From assembly GCA_003118195.1 (NCBI GenBank), contig BEXV01000317.1, forward strand, positions 178,735-242,734: DNA of 64,000 nucleotides, in the 5' to 3' direction. The translations under genes and the position numbers were made by a program. Below the pieces are notes generated by a model. It was not told the DNA's origin. It ran no database searches and saw nothing but the letters and a program-made list of their open reading frames with translations. Source of the DNA: Hemicentrotus pulcherrimus (taxonomy: Eukaryota > Echinodermata > Echinoidea > Camarodonta > Strongylocentrotidae). This document shows positions 54,901 to 60,889 of the stretch, piece by piece. Within the stretch, counting starts at the first letter, position 1, and every line of letters begins with the position of its first letter.

Positions 54901-55896
54901 CCAGATTAAATTTGAAAAAACAACTTTATCCCACTGCCCTTGTTTGAGTGCACTTCCTACATCTGTAAAGGTCATTATATTTGTTTACATCAAATATATA
55001 TGTGTATCCAGAAATAAGATCCTGTCCTGGTGTTTCCTGTATCATACACAATACTGTTTAGAGGCAGAATGTCTTTGATACATGTACATGATAATAATTA
55101 TAATAACAAATTGATTTGGCTAAGTAAGCCTCAGCAGCATTACATCCGCTCTCCTTGAGGGCTCAAAGGGCTCCAAATTCCCTTCTGGCTCTCAGCAGAT
55201 GATGTACAGTAGGCTAGTGAATGTAATGATGGATATACAGTTTTAAGCAACATGACATTTGACCTGTGACCTTTGTTTGATATGACCCCTATGTAGTGTT
55301 CATGAGGAAGATGGTGGATGAAGACCGACCTCTCTACATGTGCTTGTCCTGGCCATCAGCCACTGGCAGTAAGAGGTTTGAGCTACGGGAGAACGAGAGT
55401 GGAGTTATTGAGGTATGTACACACATGTTAATAGAATATTGTGAGAATAGATGTATATCGCTCAATAGACACAGATTTGTTTTTAGTTCACTTGTGGATG
55501 CTTCTTTTTATGTTCTATTACAGGTTATTGAAGTGAATGCAAAATTAGATCAGTAATAACAAAAATACTGTACTTCTTAGCAACATGTTACCAAATTGAT
55601 TCATTCTCAGTCAGATGTTGTGAGAAAGTATTGTCCATATAAAAATGTTTGATTTGTTTGACGAGCATTTCTCATCTTTGATTCTCCAGTGGGAGGCGTT
55701 CACGGTCCCGGAGCTGCAGAACTTTCTGCGTATTCTTGACAAGGAGGAGGAGGAGTACATCCAGGCAGTCCGACGCAAGTACATCAAGTACCAGACTCTC
55801 CTGCAGGAGACCGTCGACTCCACCACCACCTCTACCACCACCACCACCACCCAGCAGCAGAGTGCTCCCATACACCAGAAGCAGATCAGTGCTTGA
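5159..55896 (+). CDS. RASSF1: RASSF1/3/5-type Ras-association domain protein, long isoform (8 exons)
   Basis: Joined exons 5159-5204, 5319-6104, 40147-40268, 45987-46097, 47316-47498, 50893-51016, 55297-55412 and 55690-55896 give 1,695 nt, 564 aa plus stop. Every intron is GT-AG and every phase matches. Visible in the protein: a Ser/Asn/Asp-rich, probably disordered N-terminus (1-244); a C1 finger with ligands H245, C259, C262, C276, C279, H284, C287, C295; an RA domain in exons 5-7 including PRKFALFER (443-451) and DRPLY; and a SARAH helix region starting WEAFTVPELQNFLRIL at 497. Family knowledge: RA binds GTP-bound Ras-like GTPases, and SARAH pairs with the SARAH of Hippo/MST kinases, linking Ras to Hippo signalling and apoptosis as a cytosolic scaffold. 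The RA-SARAH core most resembles vertebrate RASSF1, 3 and 5. A single invertebrate ortholog of all three is likely, so the symbol is approximate. Exons 1-2 also occur 2,805 bp upstream in a duplicated block. Confidence 0.93.
5319..6104 (+). CDS. RASSF1: RASSF coding exon 2, downstream copy (N-terminal region and first half of C1)
   Basis: Residues 16-277 of the long isoform. The acceptor is a pyrimidine tract ending TTCCAG and the donor is GTAAGT (6105). Residues 245-276 supply the first four C1 zinc ligands (H245, C259, C262, C276). The rest is low-complexity and probably disordered: an Ala/Thr stretch, an acidic DDFDDDFYD patch, an Asn-rich run, and a Gly/Glu-rich linker just before the finger. 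A long N-terminal exon ending inside C1 is consistent with the RASSF1A/RASSF5-type isoforms of vertebrates. Confidence 0.88.
7844..8701. other. Intron 2 sequence
   Basis: AT-rich intron with several TACATG palindromes. It contains a 92-codon minus-strand open frame (8031-8309) of mixed composition; I recognise no family in it and no splice or promoter context supports it. Confidence 0.4.
8702..9199 (-). mobile_element. TA-flanked inverted-repeat DNA element, copy 1
   Basis: Flanked by TA on both sides (8700-8701, 9200-9201). The left end GTGTAAATCTCTGTGTATAA and the right end GATTTACGG are inverted copies of the family end CCGTAAATCTCC. The interior matches 20911-21403 in reverse complement, for example TTGCCGAAACTGAAAACCC against GGGTTTTCGGCAACAA. 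No transposase frame. The TA target duplication suggests a Tc1/mariner-superfamily MITE. The right end is diverged after 12 bp. Confidence 0.75.
9200..10797. other. Intron 2 sequence with a 36-base poly(T)
   Basis: No gene seen. A T36 run lies at 9920-9955 and a cluster of TACATG palindromes at about 9500-9540. Confidence 0.5.
10798..11135. other. Assembly gap (338 N)
   Basis: Unknown bases. Open frames reported across it would be artefacts. Confidence 0.99.
11275..11784. mobile_element. Non-autonomous hAT-like element (510 bp)
   Basis: A perfect 8-bp target duplication GTATACGG flanks the element (11267-11274 and 11785-11792). The ends are imperfect inverted repeats: TAAGGCTGTGCAAA on the left and TAGGGCTGCGAAGA read inward from the right. 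An 8-bp duplication with TAGGGCTGCG-type ends fits the hAT superfamily. A 113-codon open frame inside (11345-11686) has no transposase features, so this is a MITE-like derivative. Confidence 0.82.
11793..13045. other. Intron 2 sequence
   Basis: No exon seen. It holds one small palindrome (12236-12293) and otherwise unstructured AT-rich DNA. Confidence 0.4.
12236..12293. repeat. 58-bp hairpin around ACCATGGACCTAAT
   Basis: ACCATGGACCTAAT and ATTAGGTCCATGGT form a 14-bp perfect inverted repeat with a short spacer; outer CCCAGT and ACTGGG also pair. Confidence 0.7.
13046..13442. mobile_element. Foldback (snapback) element, 397 bp
   Basis: Two arms of about 190 bp (13046-13235 and 13247-13442) are inverted copies of each other around an 11-base spacer. 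Outer ends read CTATAGAGT and ACTCTATAG; TA at each edge could be a target duplication. The central 30 bp of each arm (CTCAGTGTTATATGCTCTGG) is near-perfect and arm identity falls slightly outward. No ORF. It would form a long hairpin as RNA or cruciform DNA. Confidence 0.9.
13443..20700. other. Intron 2 sequence, largely featureless
   Basis: No plus-strand exon found. It contains scattered TACATG repeats (densest at 16021-16160), a short CCTAA-rich stretch at about 17665-17745 and one doubtful minus-strand open frame (14881-15276). Confidence 0.4.
14881..15276 (-). CDS. Doubtful minus-strand open frame, 131 codons
   Basis: Starts with ATG at 15276 and has balanced amino-acid composition, for example LGNRAQRLNLHRLSDVLYRG, unlike the low-complexity frames around it. 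A perfect CRE-like TGACGTCA lies about 40 bp upstream (15317-15324), and a GTAAGT donor lies inside the frame (complement of 15034-15039), so it could be a first exon of an unknown antisense gene. No domain recognised, and no downstream exon identified. It may equally be a relic of a mobile element or chance. Confidence 0.18.
   Translation of the reverse strand: MSAIIIVCSLGNRAQRLNLHRLSDVLYRGKQLVYDNIELDQRNGIKHIILFSGKRGSCVKFSFIFDLSEHNSQFPLGREVSESKSEFRPSKCGYTITDTQPDVMGDLSTEITMATNMLNSCVIRNMPARVA
20701..20882. repeat. Dispersed repeat with telomere-like core, copy A
   Basis: Starts TGACAATTGCTC, then TTTTGTCAAAG, a degenerate GGGTTAGGGTTAAGG / GGTTTTTAGGTTAGGG core, then GGAGCACATGTTGTAAAAC. The same order of blocks occurs at 50644-50809, and part of it at about 21839-22005. 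Confidence 0.6.
20911..21403 (+). mobile_element. TA-flanked inverted-repeat DNA element, copy 2
   Basis: TA duplications at 20909-20910 and 21404-21405. Terminal inverted repeats of 27 bp match at 26 positions (CCGTAAATCTCCGTGTATAA at the left end). The subterminal motif GTGCGTCTTAT is repeated near the right end. No coding capacity. Same family as 8702-9199, in the opposite orientation. Probably a mariner-type MITE judged from the TA duplication; superfamily not proven. Confidence 0.88.
21406..27427. other. Intron 2 sequence
   Basis: No exon seen. A partial third copy of the telomere-like-core repeat lies at about 21839-22005 (shares TTTGTCAAAG, GGTTTAGGGTTAGG and TAGGTGTAGTGTT), and two 30-bp GATGATGGGA units lie at 23981-24041. 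Confidence 0.45.
27533..27616. repeat. Hairpin in the LINE 3' region
   Basis: GGGAGCAACGTGTGG ... GGGCTCAC (27533-27559) pairs with GTGAGCCCTCACATGTTGC followed by TCCC (27594-27616), about 22 base pairs with a 34-base loop. It lies roughly 80-190 bases from the LINE 3' tail. Confidence 0.8.
28219..29180 (-). pseudogene. Partial reverse transcriptase ORF of the LINE
   Basis: About 320 codons open to the TAA/TAG-free end at 28219, covering RT palm motifs (GVPQG, FADD) and the thumb/connection region. No ATG start and no N-terminal fingers or endonuclease. Not expected to give a functional enzyme. Confidence 0.85.
29530..29593. repeat. GAGCCAGAAGG hairpin family, copy 1
   Basis: The left arm TCTGCTGACAGCCAGAAGG and the right arm (read inverted) TCTGCTCAGAGGCTTAAAG pair imperfectly, with GTTAAC next to the left arm. 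Confidence 0.6.
29951..30097. mobile_element. Possible 147-bp MITE
   Basis: Ends TAAAGC...CACAAA and, inverted, TAAAGCCTCG..CACAAATG; interior TCGTACGAA / ATTCGTACG blocks are also inverted. No clear target duplication. Confidence 0.4.
30098..32369. other. Intron 2 sequence
   Basis: No gene or strong repeat seen; ordinary AT-rich intron up to the candidate internal promoter. Confidence 0.4.
32370..32752 (+). promoter_or_regulatory. Candidate internal promoter and 5' leader of the short RASSF isoform
   Basis: A palindromic ATTGGCCAAT (32370-32379) and an inverted CCAAT box ATTGG (32444-32448) precede a TATA-like GATAAAA (32455-32461). An initiator-like TCAGTT follows (A at 32480). This would give a leader of about 270 nt with small upstream ORFs (for example ATG at 32509), ending at the ATG at 32753. 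Inferred from motif order and from the exon downstream. Confidence 0.35.
32753..32966 (+). CDS. RASSF1: Candidate alternative RASSF first exon (short isoform N-terminus)
   Basis: This open exon begins at the first ATG after an in-frame TAG (32669) and ends at a strong GTAAGT donor (32967). It is 214 nt, 71 codons plus one base, so it leaves phase 1 exactly as exon 2 does and joins exon 3 in frame. The predicted isoform is 358 aa. The new N-terminus MILKRIGYAFGLGTFISM... has an 18-residue hydrophobic stretch (6-23) and five tryptophans (21, 30, 36, 43, 45), then LDPEKGTLGL before the junction. The junction codon becomes Asp (G+AT) instead of Tyr (T+AT). Only the last four C1 ligands remain. 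Vertebrate RASSF1 also uses an internal promoter for a short form (RASSF1C), but this exon is not recognisably similar to that one. Supported by open frame, donor, phase and promoter-like context; no transcript seen. Confidence 0.6.
32967..35170. other. Intron 2 sequence
   Basis: AT-rich intron after the alternative exon; no exon or notable repeat seen. Confidence 0.4.
35171..35246. repeat. GAGCCAGAAGG hairpin family, copy 2 (best hairpin)
   Basis: GTCTGTTGAGTTTCAGAAGG and the inverted right arm GTCTGCTGAGAGCCGGAAGG extend through GGTGTTAACT / GGCATTAACT: 22 of 29 positions are identical, and four of the seven differences are G-U pairs in RNA. The loop is about 18 bases. Its size and shape resemble a microRNA precursor. 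Confidence 0.8.
35377..35450. repeat. GAGCCAGAAGG hairpin family, copy 3
   Basis: AGAGCGAGAAGAGTGTTA pairs with TTTTAAAACCCTTCTGGCTCT (inverted), about 130 bp after copy 2. Confidence 0.65.
36380..36455. repeat. GAGCCAGAAGG hairpin family, copy 4
   Basis: CCGAGAGCCAGAAGGGTGTT and the inverted right arm ATGCTGAGAGCCATGAAGGC pair; GTTAAC adjoins the left arm. Confidence 0.7.
36456..40146. other. Intron 2, 3' part
   Basis: No exon seen until the acceptor at 40146. Homopolymer runs and ordinary intron sequence. Confidence 0.4.
40147..40268 (+). CDS. RASSF1: RASSF coding exon 3 (second half of C1)
   Basis: The acceptor is TTTTGCTACAG and the donor GTAAGG (40269). The exon enters in phase 1 (AT completes TAT, Tyr278) and leaves in phase 0. 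It encodes YCKYTCHYKCLNDVGLDC, supplying C279, H284, C287 and C295, which completes the pattern H-x13-C-x2-C-x13-C-x2-C-x4-H-x2-C-x7-C. A 23-residue linker ending LVSVE follows. C1 fingers of this family are thought to mediate membrane/lipid or intramolecular contacts; the sequence does not say which applies here. Confidence 0.92.
41189..41266. repeat. GAGCCAGAAGG hairpin family, copy 5
   Basis: GTTCGGAGCCATAAGGGC against the inverted right arm GTGGAGAACCAGAAGGG; looser than the other copies. Confidence 0.5.
42241..42370. repeat. 40-bp minisatellite with four ATTTGCAT octamers
   Basis: ATTTGCAT occurs at 42241, 42281, 42321 and 42363, three of the four followed by AGATNTAGGT. Spacings are 40, 40 and 42. 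ATTTGCAT is the POU/Oct octamer, so the array could bind several POU factors. Confidence 0.75.
45720..45793. repeat. GAGCCAGAAGG hairpin family, copy 6
   Basis: ATCTGCAGATAGCCAGGAAG and the inverted right arm ATCTGCTGGGAGCCAGAAGG pair over about 25 positions; it lies about 190 bp before exon 4. Confidence 0.7.
45987..46097 (+). CDS. RASSF1: RASSF coding exon 4 (linker before the RA domain)
   Basis: A 37-codon, phase 0-0 exon with acceptor ATTTTCACAG and donor GTGAGT (46098). It encodes residues 319-355, DIENELESFVFLTREELEPK followed by a Lys/Ser/Thr-rich end. It occupies the place of the acidic/charged pre-RA helix of vertebrate RASSF1 and RASSF5. Skipping it would preserve the frame. Confidence 0.9.
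46098..47315. other. Intron 4 (1.2 kb)
   Basis: No feature seen beyond splice sites. Confidence 0.6.
47316..47498 (+). CDS. RASSF1: RASSF coding exon 5 (start of RA domain)
   Basis: A 61-codon, phase 0-0 exon, residues 356-416, acceptor ATATGTACAG and donor GTAAGA (47499). GRVTVNINLARPVSV matches the first beta strands of the RASSF Ras-association domain, and RRTTFFMPKATSQ matches the strand before the RA helix. The insert between them (RTGCPLPDICVSTLKQYEHS) includes a cryptic donor-like GTAAGC inside the exon at about 47414, which could permit alternative splicing; I saw no matching evidence for its use. Confidence 0.93.
48094..48223. repeat. Three tandem half-copies of the GAGCCAGAAGG family
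   Basis: CCTTTCTGGTTCTA (48098), CCTTCTGGCTCTGTACT (48152) and CCTTCTGGTTGTTTACT (48205) are right-arm sequences spaced 54 and 53 bases apart, without left arms. Confidence 0.6.
48908..49424. mobile_element. Inverted-repeat element with modular GTACGGGGTTA repeats (517 bp)
   Basis: Ends CTTTTCACACTGG (48908-48920) and CCAGTGTGAAAAG (49412-49424) are perfect inverted repeats, followed inward by TTGCTTAACCCCGTACT on both sides. Inside, the module CCCCACCTATAGTACGGGGTTA occurs in both orientations; 48931-48954 and 48972-48995 form a perfect 24-bp hairpin with a 17-base loop. No ORF. Target duplication not resolved, so superfamily unknown. Confidence 0.8.
50644..50809. repeat. Dispersed repeat with telomere-like core, copy B
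   Basis: TGACAATGGCTCC, TATTGTCAAAG, then TTAGGGTTAGGGTCACAG and GGTTTTAGGTTAGG, then CAGAGCATGTTTTGTACAAC, in the same order as 20701-20882. Confidence 0.6.
50893..51016 (+). CDS. RASSF1: RASSF coding exon 6 (RA domain core)
   Basis: Residues 417-457, acceptor CTTTTTGTAG, donor GTGGGT (51017), phase 1 exit. It encodes the central RA helix (TTAQDVIRNVLAGLQLIDNP) and the family signature PRKFALFERTEHNGE, very close to the corresponding vertebrate RASSF1/3/5 segment. This is the most diagnostic exon of the gene. Confidence 0.94.
51414..51435. repeat. (CAT)n microsatellite
   Basis: Seven CAT units in intron 6. Confidence 0.9.
55153..55200. repeat. GAGCCAGAAGG hairpin family, copy 7 (compact)
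   Basis: GAGGGCTCAAAGGG pairs with CCCTTCTGGCTCTC around a 9-base loop; CAGCAGAT follows the right arm as in other copies. It lies about 100 bp before exon 7. Confidence 0.6.
55297..55412 (+). CDS. RASSF1: RASSF coding exon 7 (end of RA domain)
   Basis: Residues 458-496. The acceptor is CCCTATGTAG and the donor GTATGT (55413). The exon enters in phase 1 (G+TG, Val458). VFMRKMVDEDRPLYMCL followed by FELRENESGVIE corresponds to the last strands of the RA domain and the E-N-E/D-S/T-G-E/V lead-in to the SARAH domain in RASSF1/5. Confidence 0.93.
55690..55896 (+). CDS. RASSF1: RASSF coding exon 8 (SARAH domain, poly-Thr tail, stop)
   Basis: The acceptor is ATTCTCCAG and the exon ends at TGA 55894-55896. 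WEAFTVPELQNFLRILDKEE and the following QAVRRKYIKYQTLLQE form the SARAH helix (about 497-542), which in this family pairs with MST/Hippo kinase SARAH domains. After it comes a low-complexity tail: a Thr-rich run with one Ser, then QQQ, then a polar end QISA. Vertebrate RASSF1/3/5 proteins end soon after SARAH, so this roughly 20-residue extension is unusual. The Thr run is coded almost entirely by ACC. Confidence 0.94.
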   Translation, partial: WEAFTVPELQNFLRILDKEEEEYIQAVRRKYIKYQTLLQETVDSTTTSTTTTTTQQQSAPIHQKQISA

Positions 55897-56146
55897 ATGA
55901 AACCCATCCAGGCCAGGGAGCTGAAGGGGGATCCAGAAGGAGAACTCTCATCCTGATCCTCATCTTTCTGTAGCATCAAATGGCTTAGTTTATAGAGGCA
56001 TACTGTAGATCATTCTTGGGGTGGTGATGGGGAGGTTGTATGTACTAGCTAAATGATAGGGGGAGAAACTGGTGCAGAGAAAAGGTGACTGAAAATATAC
56101 ATGGATAATTTCATGTCAAAATCCTTTTCTCATTCCTCAAAATAAA
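55897..56146 (+). other. RASSF proximal 3' UTR with candidate poly(A) signal
   Basis: A first AATAAA occurs at 56141-56146, about 245 bases after the stop, but it runs straight into genomic A's, so cDNA ends here could be internal priming. Further AATAAA motifs occur near 57596 and 57705, so a longer 3' UTR is possible. Confidence 0.45.
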
Positions 56147-57505
56147 AAAAAAAGCATACAAGGATATGGTGTAAGGTTTTAGAGGCTACGATAAAAAGGG
56201 GAAAAAAATAATAATGTCATAGTGGCACTTTGTGGAATTTAAGATCAGACCTTACAATTGAAATGATCAGAAAGATAGTGATTAGTCAGAAATGTTTAAA
56301 AAAACTTACCAAAAGTAGCGACATCAGAGCTTTGAAAGAGTTCTTGAAGTGATGCAGGAAATTGTGGTATAGACTTGTTGAATACCTGCTACATTAACCA
56401 ATCAGAATAGATTATTAGCAGCTCTAGGTTATGTGATATGGTTCTAGTTAGTTCCTTATCGTACTCTACATAGAAAAAAACCCTGCTATATATAGGTCTT
56501 TTCTCTCTCCTTTGTATGCCACTTAGGGTCATGGGGTAAAAAATGAAATTAGGTTTTAGTCTTTCCCGATCGGACCACTGGATGTTTATATTATATCTTA
56601 TCTTCTTGGAATGTGGAATGATGGCAAAAAGCAAGAATTATCCCAAATTCTTCAAGAACTTTTGAAACAAAAAAGCTTGATTTTGATTACGGTATGTTCA
56701 ATGTAATGCTGAGGCCTTCAATTAAAAAAAATTGAAACCCAGTTTACTGTAAACAAAAAAAAAAGTCAAATCTGTAGGGGTAAACAAATCAGAACTGGAT
56801 GTATTAGCCCCTAAAGGAATTCAGTATTTATGACATTCTTACTCTTTGTTTAAAACAAAACGAGGGACTGTACCTTAAAAAGGAAAAGAAATATTGAAAA
56901 CTGAAGAAAAAGTTCTTTAAGAATATAGAAGGAATGATTTTCCTTGCTTTCTGCATGCATCTTTGACTGCTTGCATAATGTCATGATGATGTACATAAAA
57001 TGTGTTGATAAACAAGATGAGTATAATCTATCACAACATATCACAGAGACCAAAATAACATATGGTTGTGTGTACATAATGATCATCTTGTGCAGGACAC
57101 AGATAACATGCCATCAAACTTGAACCAGTTAGCCCAAAGCTATCCTAAACATTCCTCTTCAAGAAACATCCAATTTAAAAGTAAGTCTCTTACTTTCCAT
57201 CTGGGGAAGAAATAAGAACGGAAAGAATTCACCAAGATGGTGATTTGAGGATACAACATATGCACTATGGGAATGATATTCTTTTAGATTAAGTTTGCTG
57301 TGTTAGATTGCATTCTTCTGTATCAATATTGTGTAGAGGTATCTATGATATAGTGTTGAGTTTGCTGCTATTCATACAAAGGCATCGTGGGAGTGTATGG
57401 ATGACTGCACTCTGACTCAAAGCTCTGATAACCATCATTATAATCCTCATAATGTCATAGACACACATAGTCAGGGATTTGTTGCCTGTCACACTCAGGA
57501 TTTTC

Positions 57506-57820
57506 ATGCCAGACTGGTCACAATATAAACAAACAAATTTTCATGAAAGAGCAGTAAAAGAAGAAAAAAACAGGGAGAGAATGAGGGAATTTTTGAATAA
57601 AAAGACCCCCTCTTTTTCTAATTTTTTGTTTGTTTTATCCTTGGGTGCAAGAAATAACCATTTTGTTTTCATGCCAGACTGGTCAGAATATAAACCAACA
57701 CATAAATAAAACATTTTTTAAAGTACAGAACAGGAAGAGAATATTAGAATTATTTTAATAAAAAGACCCCCTCTTTTTTAAATTTTTGTTGTTGTTTTAT
57801 CCTTGGTTGCAAGAACTAAC
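57506..57820. repeat. Diverged tandem duplication, 165-bp unit x2
   Basis: ATGCCAGACTGGTCA begins both units (57506 and 57671), and AAAAAGACCCCCTCTTTTT and TTTTATCCTTGG recur at the same offset. Both units contain small indels and substitutions. Confidence 0.8.
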
Positions 57821-60819
57821 AATATCGCAGTATCCAAAACTCTCACTTTGCCTTCATTGTGATATTAGCAGACTTTTTCTTTCACATTTTAACCAATCTG
57901 TAGTTTTTAGCACTCTGTGTACTTGCTGAGTTTGTGTGAGGAAATCGAAACCTGTTTGATTTTATCTGTGTGTGGAAGGCTCTTTAGGGCTCCAATGACA
58001 TAATATGATTGCAATTGTTTATTGAATCTCTTGATGACTATGTGTGTTTAGGACATATTGTAAGGATTTATTTTTATATTTTTTCAGGAAAGTGCATTAA
58101 CTTTTATTTCTGTAAGGATTAAGGATATATATGTTGTATTTTTAAAGTATTAGGAATTAAGGTATACAGACCAATAAGGCTTGTGATAGAAACATTGTTG
58201 AGCATCAACATCAGGGTGTCTAAACTTGAGCATAGCTAGCAGGAGAAATTTTTTTCTTCACAATCTACTGTGATATTTGACTTCTCTAAATATCAAAATT
58301 GTTGAAGATTTGTCCTGTTGGTGCTAAGTAGGATCAAAACTATTCTTATATAGGACCAAGGCGGTAATATATTCAGGGATCTACTATGTGTTCAGATATT
58401 AGAAATATTCAGAGTTGGTGTTTTAGGTTTACGTGCTAATACCTTGTATGCCTTTTCTACTAACTGTGTTCTCATTGCTGCAGATGTTTAAGACGTAGCT
58501 ATCCATTTCATATAGTGTATGATCGGTGAATAGGTTCTGTCTTTGGACTGTGCTCACTATGCCTGTTCAGCAATAGAGCAGTGTATAGTGTATGCCAGTG
58601 GGGATAGCTCTATGTGCTGCAGTCAAATTACACTGTATATGGTTGAAAATATGTTTTGATCATCTTTTTATGGGAGAAGAAAAAAAATGTATTAATTATC
58701 TTGCCAGATACATATCTTTGTTGATAATGCAAGGGGTTACTTCTGAATTATATTTTGTAGTAAGTTAAGTTTATTCAGAAATTATGCTAGGATATTGATG
58801 TATTAAAACAGCAATGCAAATGGTTTAACCGTTTCCATTTATACTTGTCTACAGCTTTTTTCTTTTTTTGAAATGTTAAATGTGAAGCACTATGTGACAT
58901 TTGACACAGAAACTCACTAAAAAGAAACAACATTTTGGGTTTGGTAAGATTTAGGGCACTTCAAGGGAAACATCTTCAAACCAGTTAGCTAAATATATAT
59001 AACTAATTCCTTGCCATTTGCATTGCTGGTGTACATCATCAAATGCTTATTTTCATTAATTTCTAAATGGTATGGTGCTTTATGATACTTATTCTCCAAT
59101 CTGCATAGACATGTAGAGCAATAGGAAATATCTTTATGACCTTGATTTTGAAGAGACATCTCGATGAATATATATGCTTGATCTTTTATTTAATGACAAA
59201 TTATAGGTGACTATTTTTCTTCTTGATTATTTATGTATGTTAGGATGTATAGTAAGGTTAAGTTCCACATTGTGAGTACATTCCTTTTGTTGCGTAAACC
59301 CATTGTATATTTCATGGGAAATAGACTGATGCCAAACTTAAAACATTACCAATATTGTTTATCCTGTAATAGCCCTTAAGGCATTTAACAATCTTATGCA
59401 TGAAGTCGTGTTCAATTTATCCTTTTTTTGTTGACCACAATATACTGGACAGGAGACGTTGAAATGAAATGAAATTTTAAAAAAGCTAAAATTGCACCCC
59501 AAATTAAATTTAGGTTTATGAAAGAAAACAAAAACTAAACAAAATAGCAATGACAACAAAAAGGACAAACAATTTGGTAGATTCTTTTGTATTGAATTCT
59601 TTGTACAAGAATTAAAAGAAGAAATTAATTTTTTATGGCACCTTAACAAAATTACAACTTTGGTTACAAAATATCTGTCTAATTTTTCGGAATTAATTTA
59701 ATATGTTTTATGAGAGCGAACAGCATTTTCTGTGAAAAATTAACAATTGTTATTGGCCCATACAACGCATAGTTGTACGGCTGGATTAAGAGTTTAGTTG
59801 ATCCATTTACATCAAAAATTATAAAATTTGTTCATGCCTGTATGCTTAGATTGACTAATATCTATTTATTGGGTGCTTTATAACTCCCAAATGCCATCCA
59901 ATAATCATCTGTCCATGTATATCTATAAAGGTTTGTATTCAAGTGACTTGAAATGTATAATTTTGGTTTATTTTCAAACTTCAAAATCTTTTGTAATCCT
60001 AATATAAGATCCCCTTATTGATACATACATCTCTATTATCTAGCTCCAATTGCGAGCCCACTATCTTATATGATTTGTTAGGTCTGCTACCCTAAATATC
60101 GGTTCAGGTTTCGGTTATATTGTATATCATGTTTTAAATCAGTATTAAGGAAGAATAAGTTATTCCAAAGGACTTGTGTATATGAGTATGGGGGGAGGTG
60201 GTGTGTAAAATAGGCTGTATATTTTGTAAGTACTAGGATTTATATTATATGCATGAATTTATTATGGTGATCAGAATGAAAACTTTGATGCTTTTTCTTG
60301 ACATTATGAGCCTGAACACATGTCAGTATTGTTAACAAGTTCACCCAGTTAAGTTCATTCACACAAGATGCGGTAAACAGCCTGATAAAGAATGCTGTGG
60401 CAAAATAAAACCACTCTTTGTGAAAGATGGCACATGAAGATAAAAAGTGATTAATTGCACACAAGAAAAAAAAACTTGAAATATAAGCATACACGTCCAT
60501 TAGTGTGTTTTCAAGTGCAGAAAAATCTTATAGGGACTATGTTAATGTCTTTCATTTTGCTGCAGCATACTTTGAAGCAGTTTAACATGTTAGGTGTGAA
60601 AGAGGCTTAAGATGGTTCACAAGTTTCTCAAAAGCAGTAGACTATTTGAAAATGAACTGTTTTTTATTGAAACTGGTTTATGAGAGCAACTAAAAGTATT
60701 CTTTGTGAGATTATTTTACATCAAGAATGTCAGATTTTTTTTTTCTCTGCAGCTGGTATAGATATTTTATTCTATTTTTGGTCTTTGAAGAGAGGCACAT
60801 TAATTAAAAGATCATTAGT

Positions 60820-60889
60820 TTGGAGCCAGAAGGACATTAATTAATATACGCCATCACACAGTTAAAGCACTTCTGGGTCTGAACAGAAG
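60820..60889. repeat. GAGCCAGAAGG hairpin family, copy 8
   Basis: TTTGGAGCCAGAAGGACATT against the inverted right arm CTGTTCAGACCCAGAAGTGC, downstream of the gene. Confidence 0.6.

Larger units (their letters stand above)
51017..55296. other. Intron 6 (4.3 kb)
   Basis: Holds a (CAT)n tract at 51414-51435 and one hairpin-family copy; otherwise nothing recognised. Confidence 0.6.
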
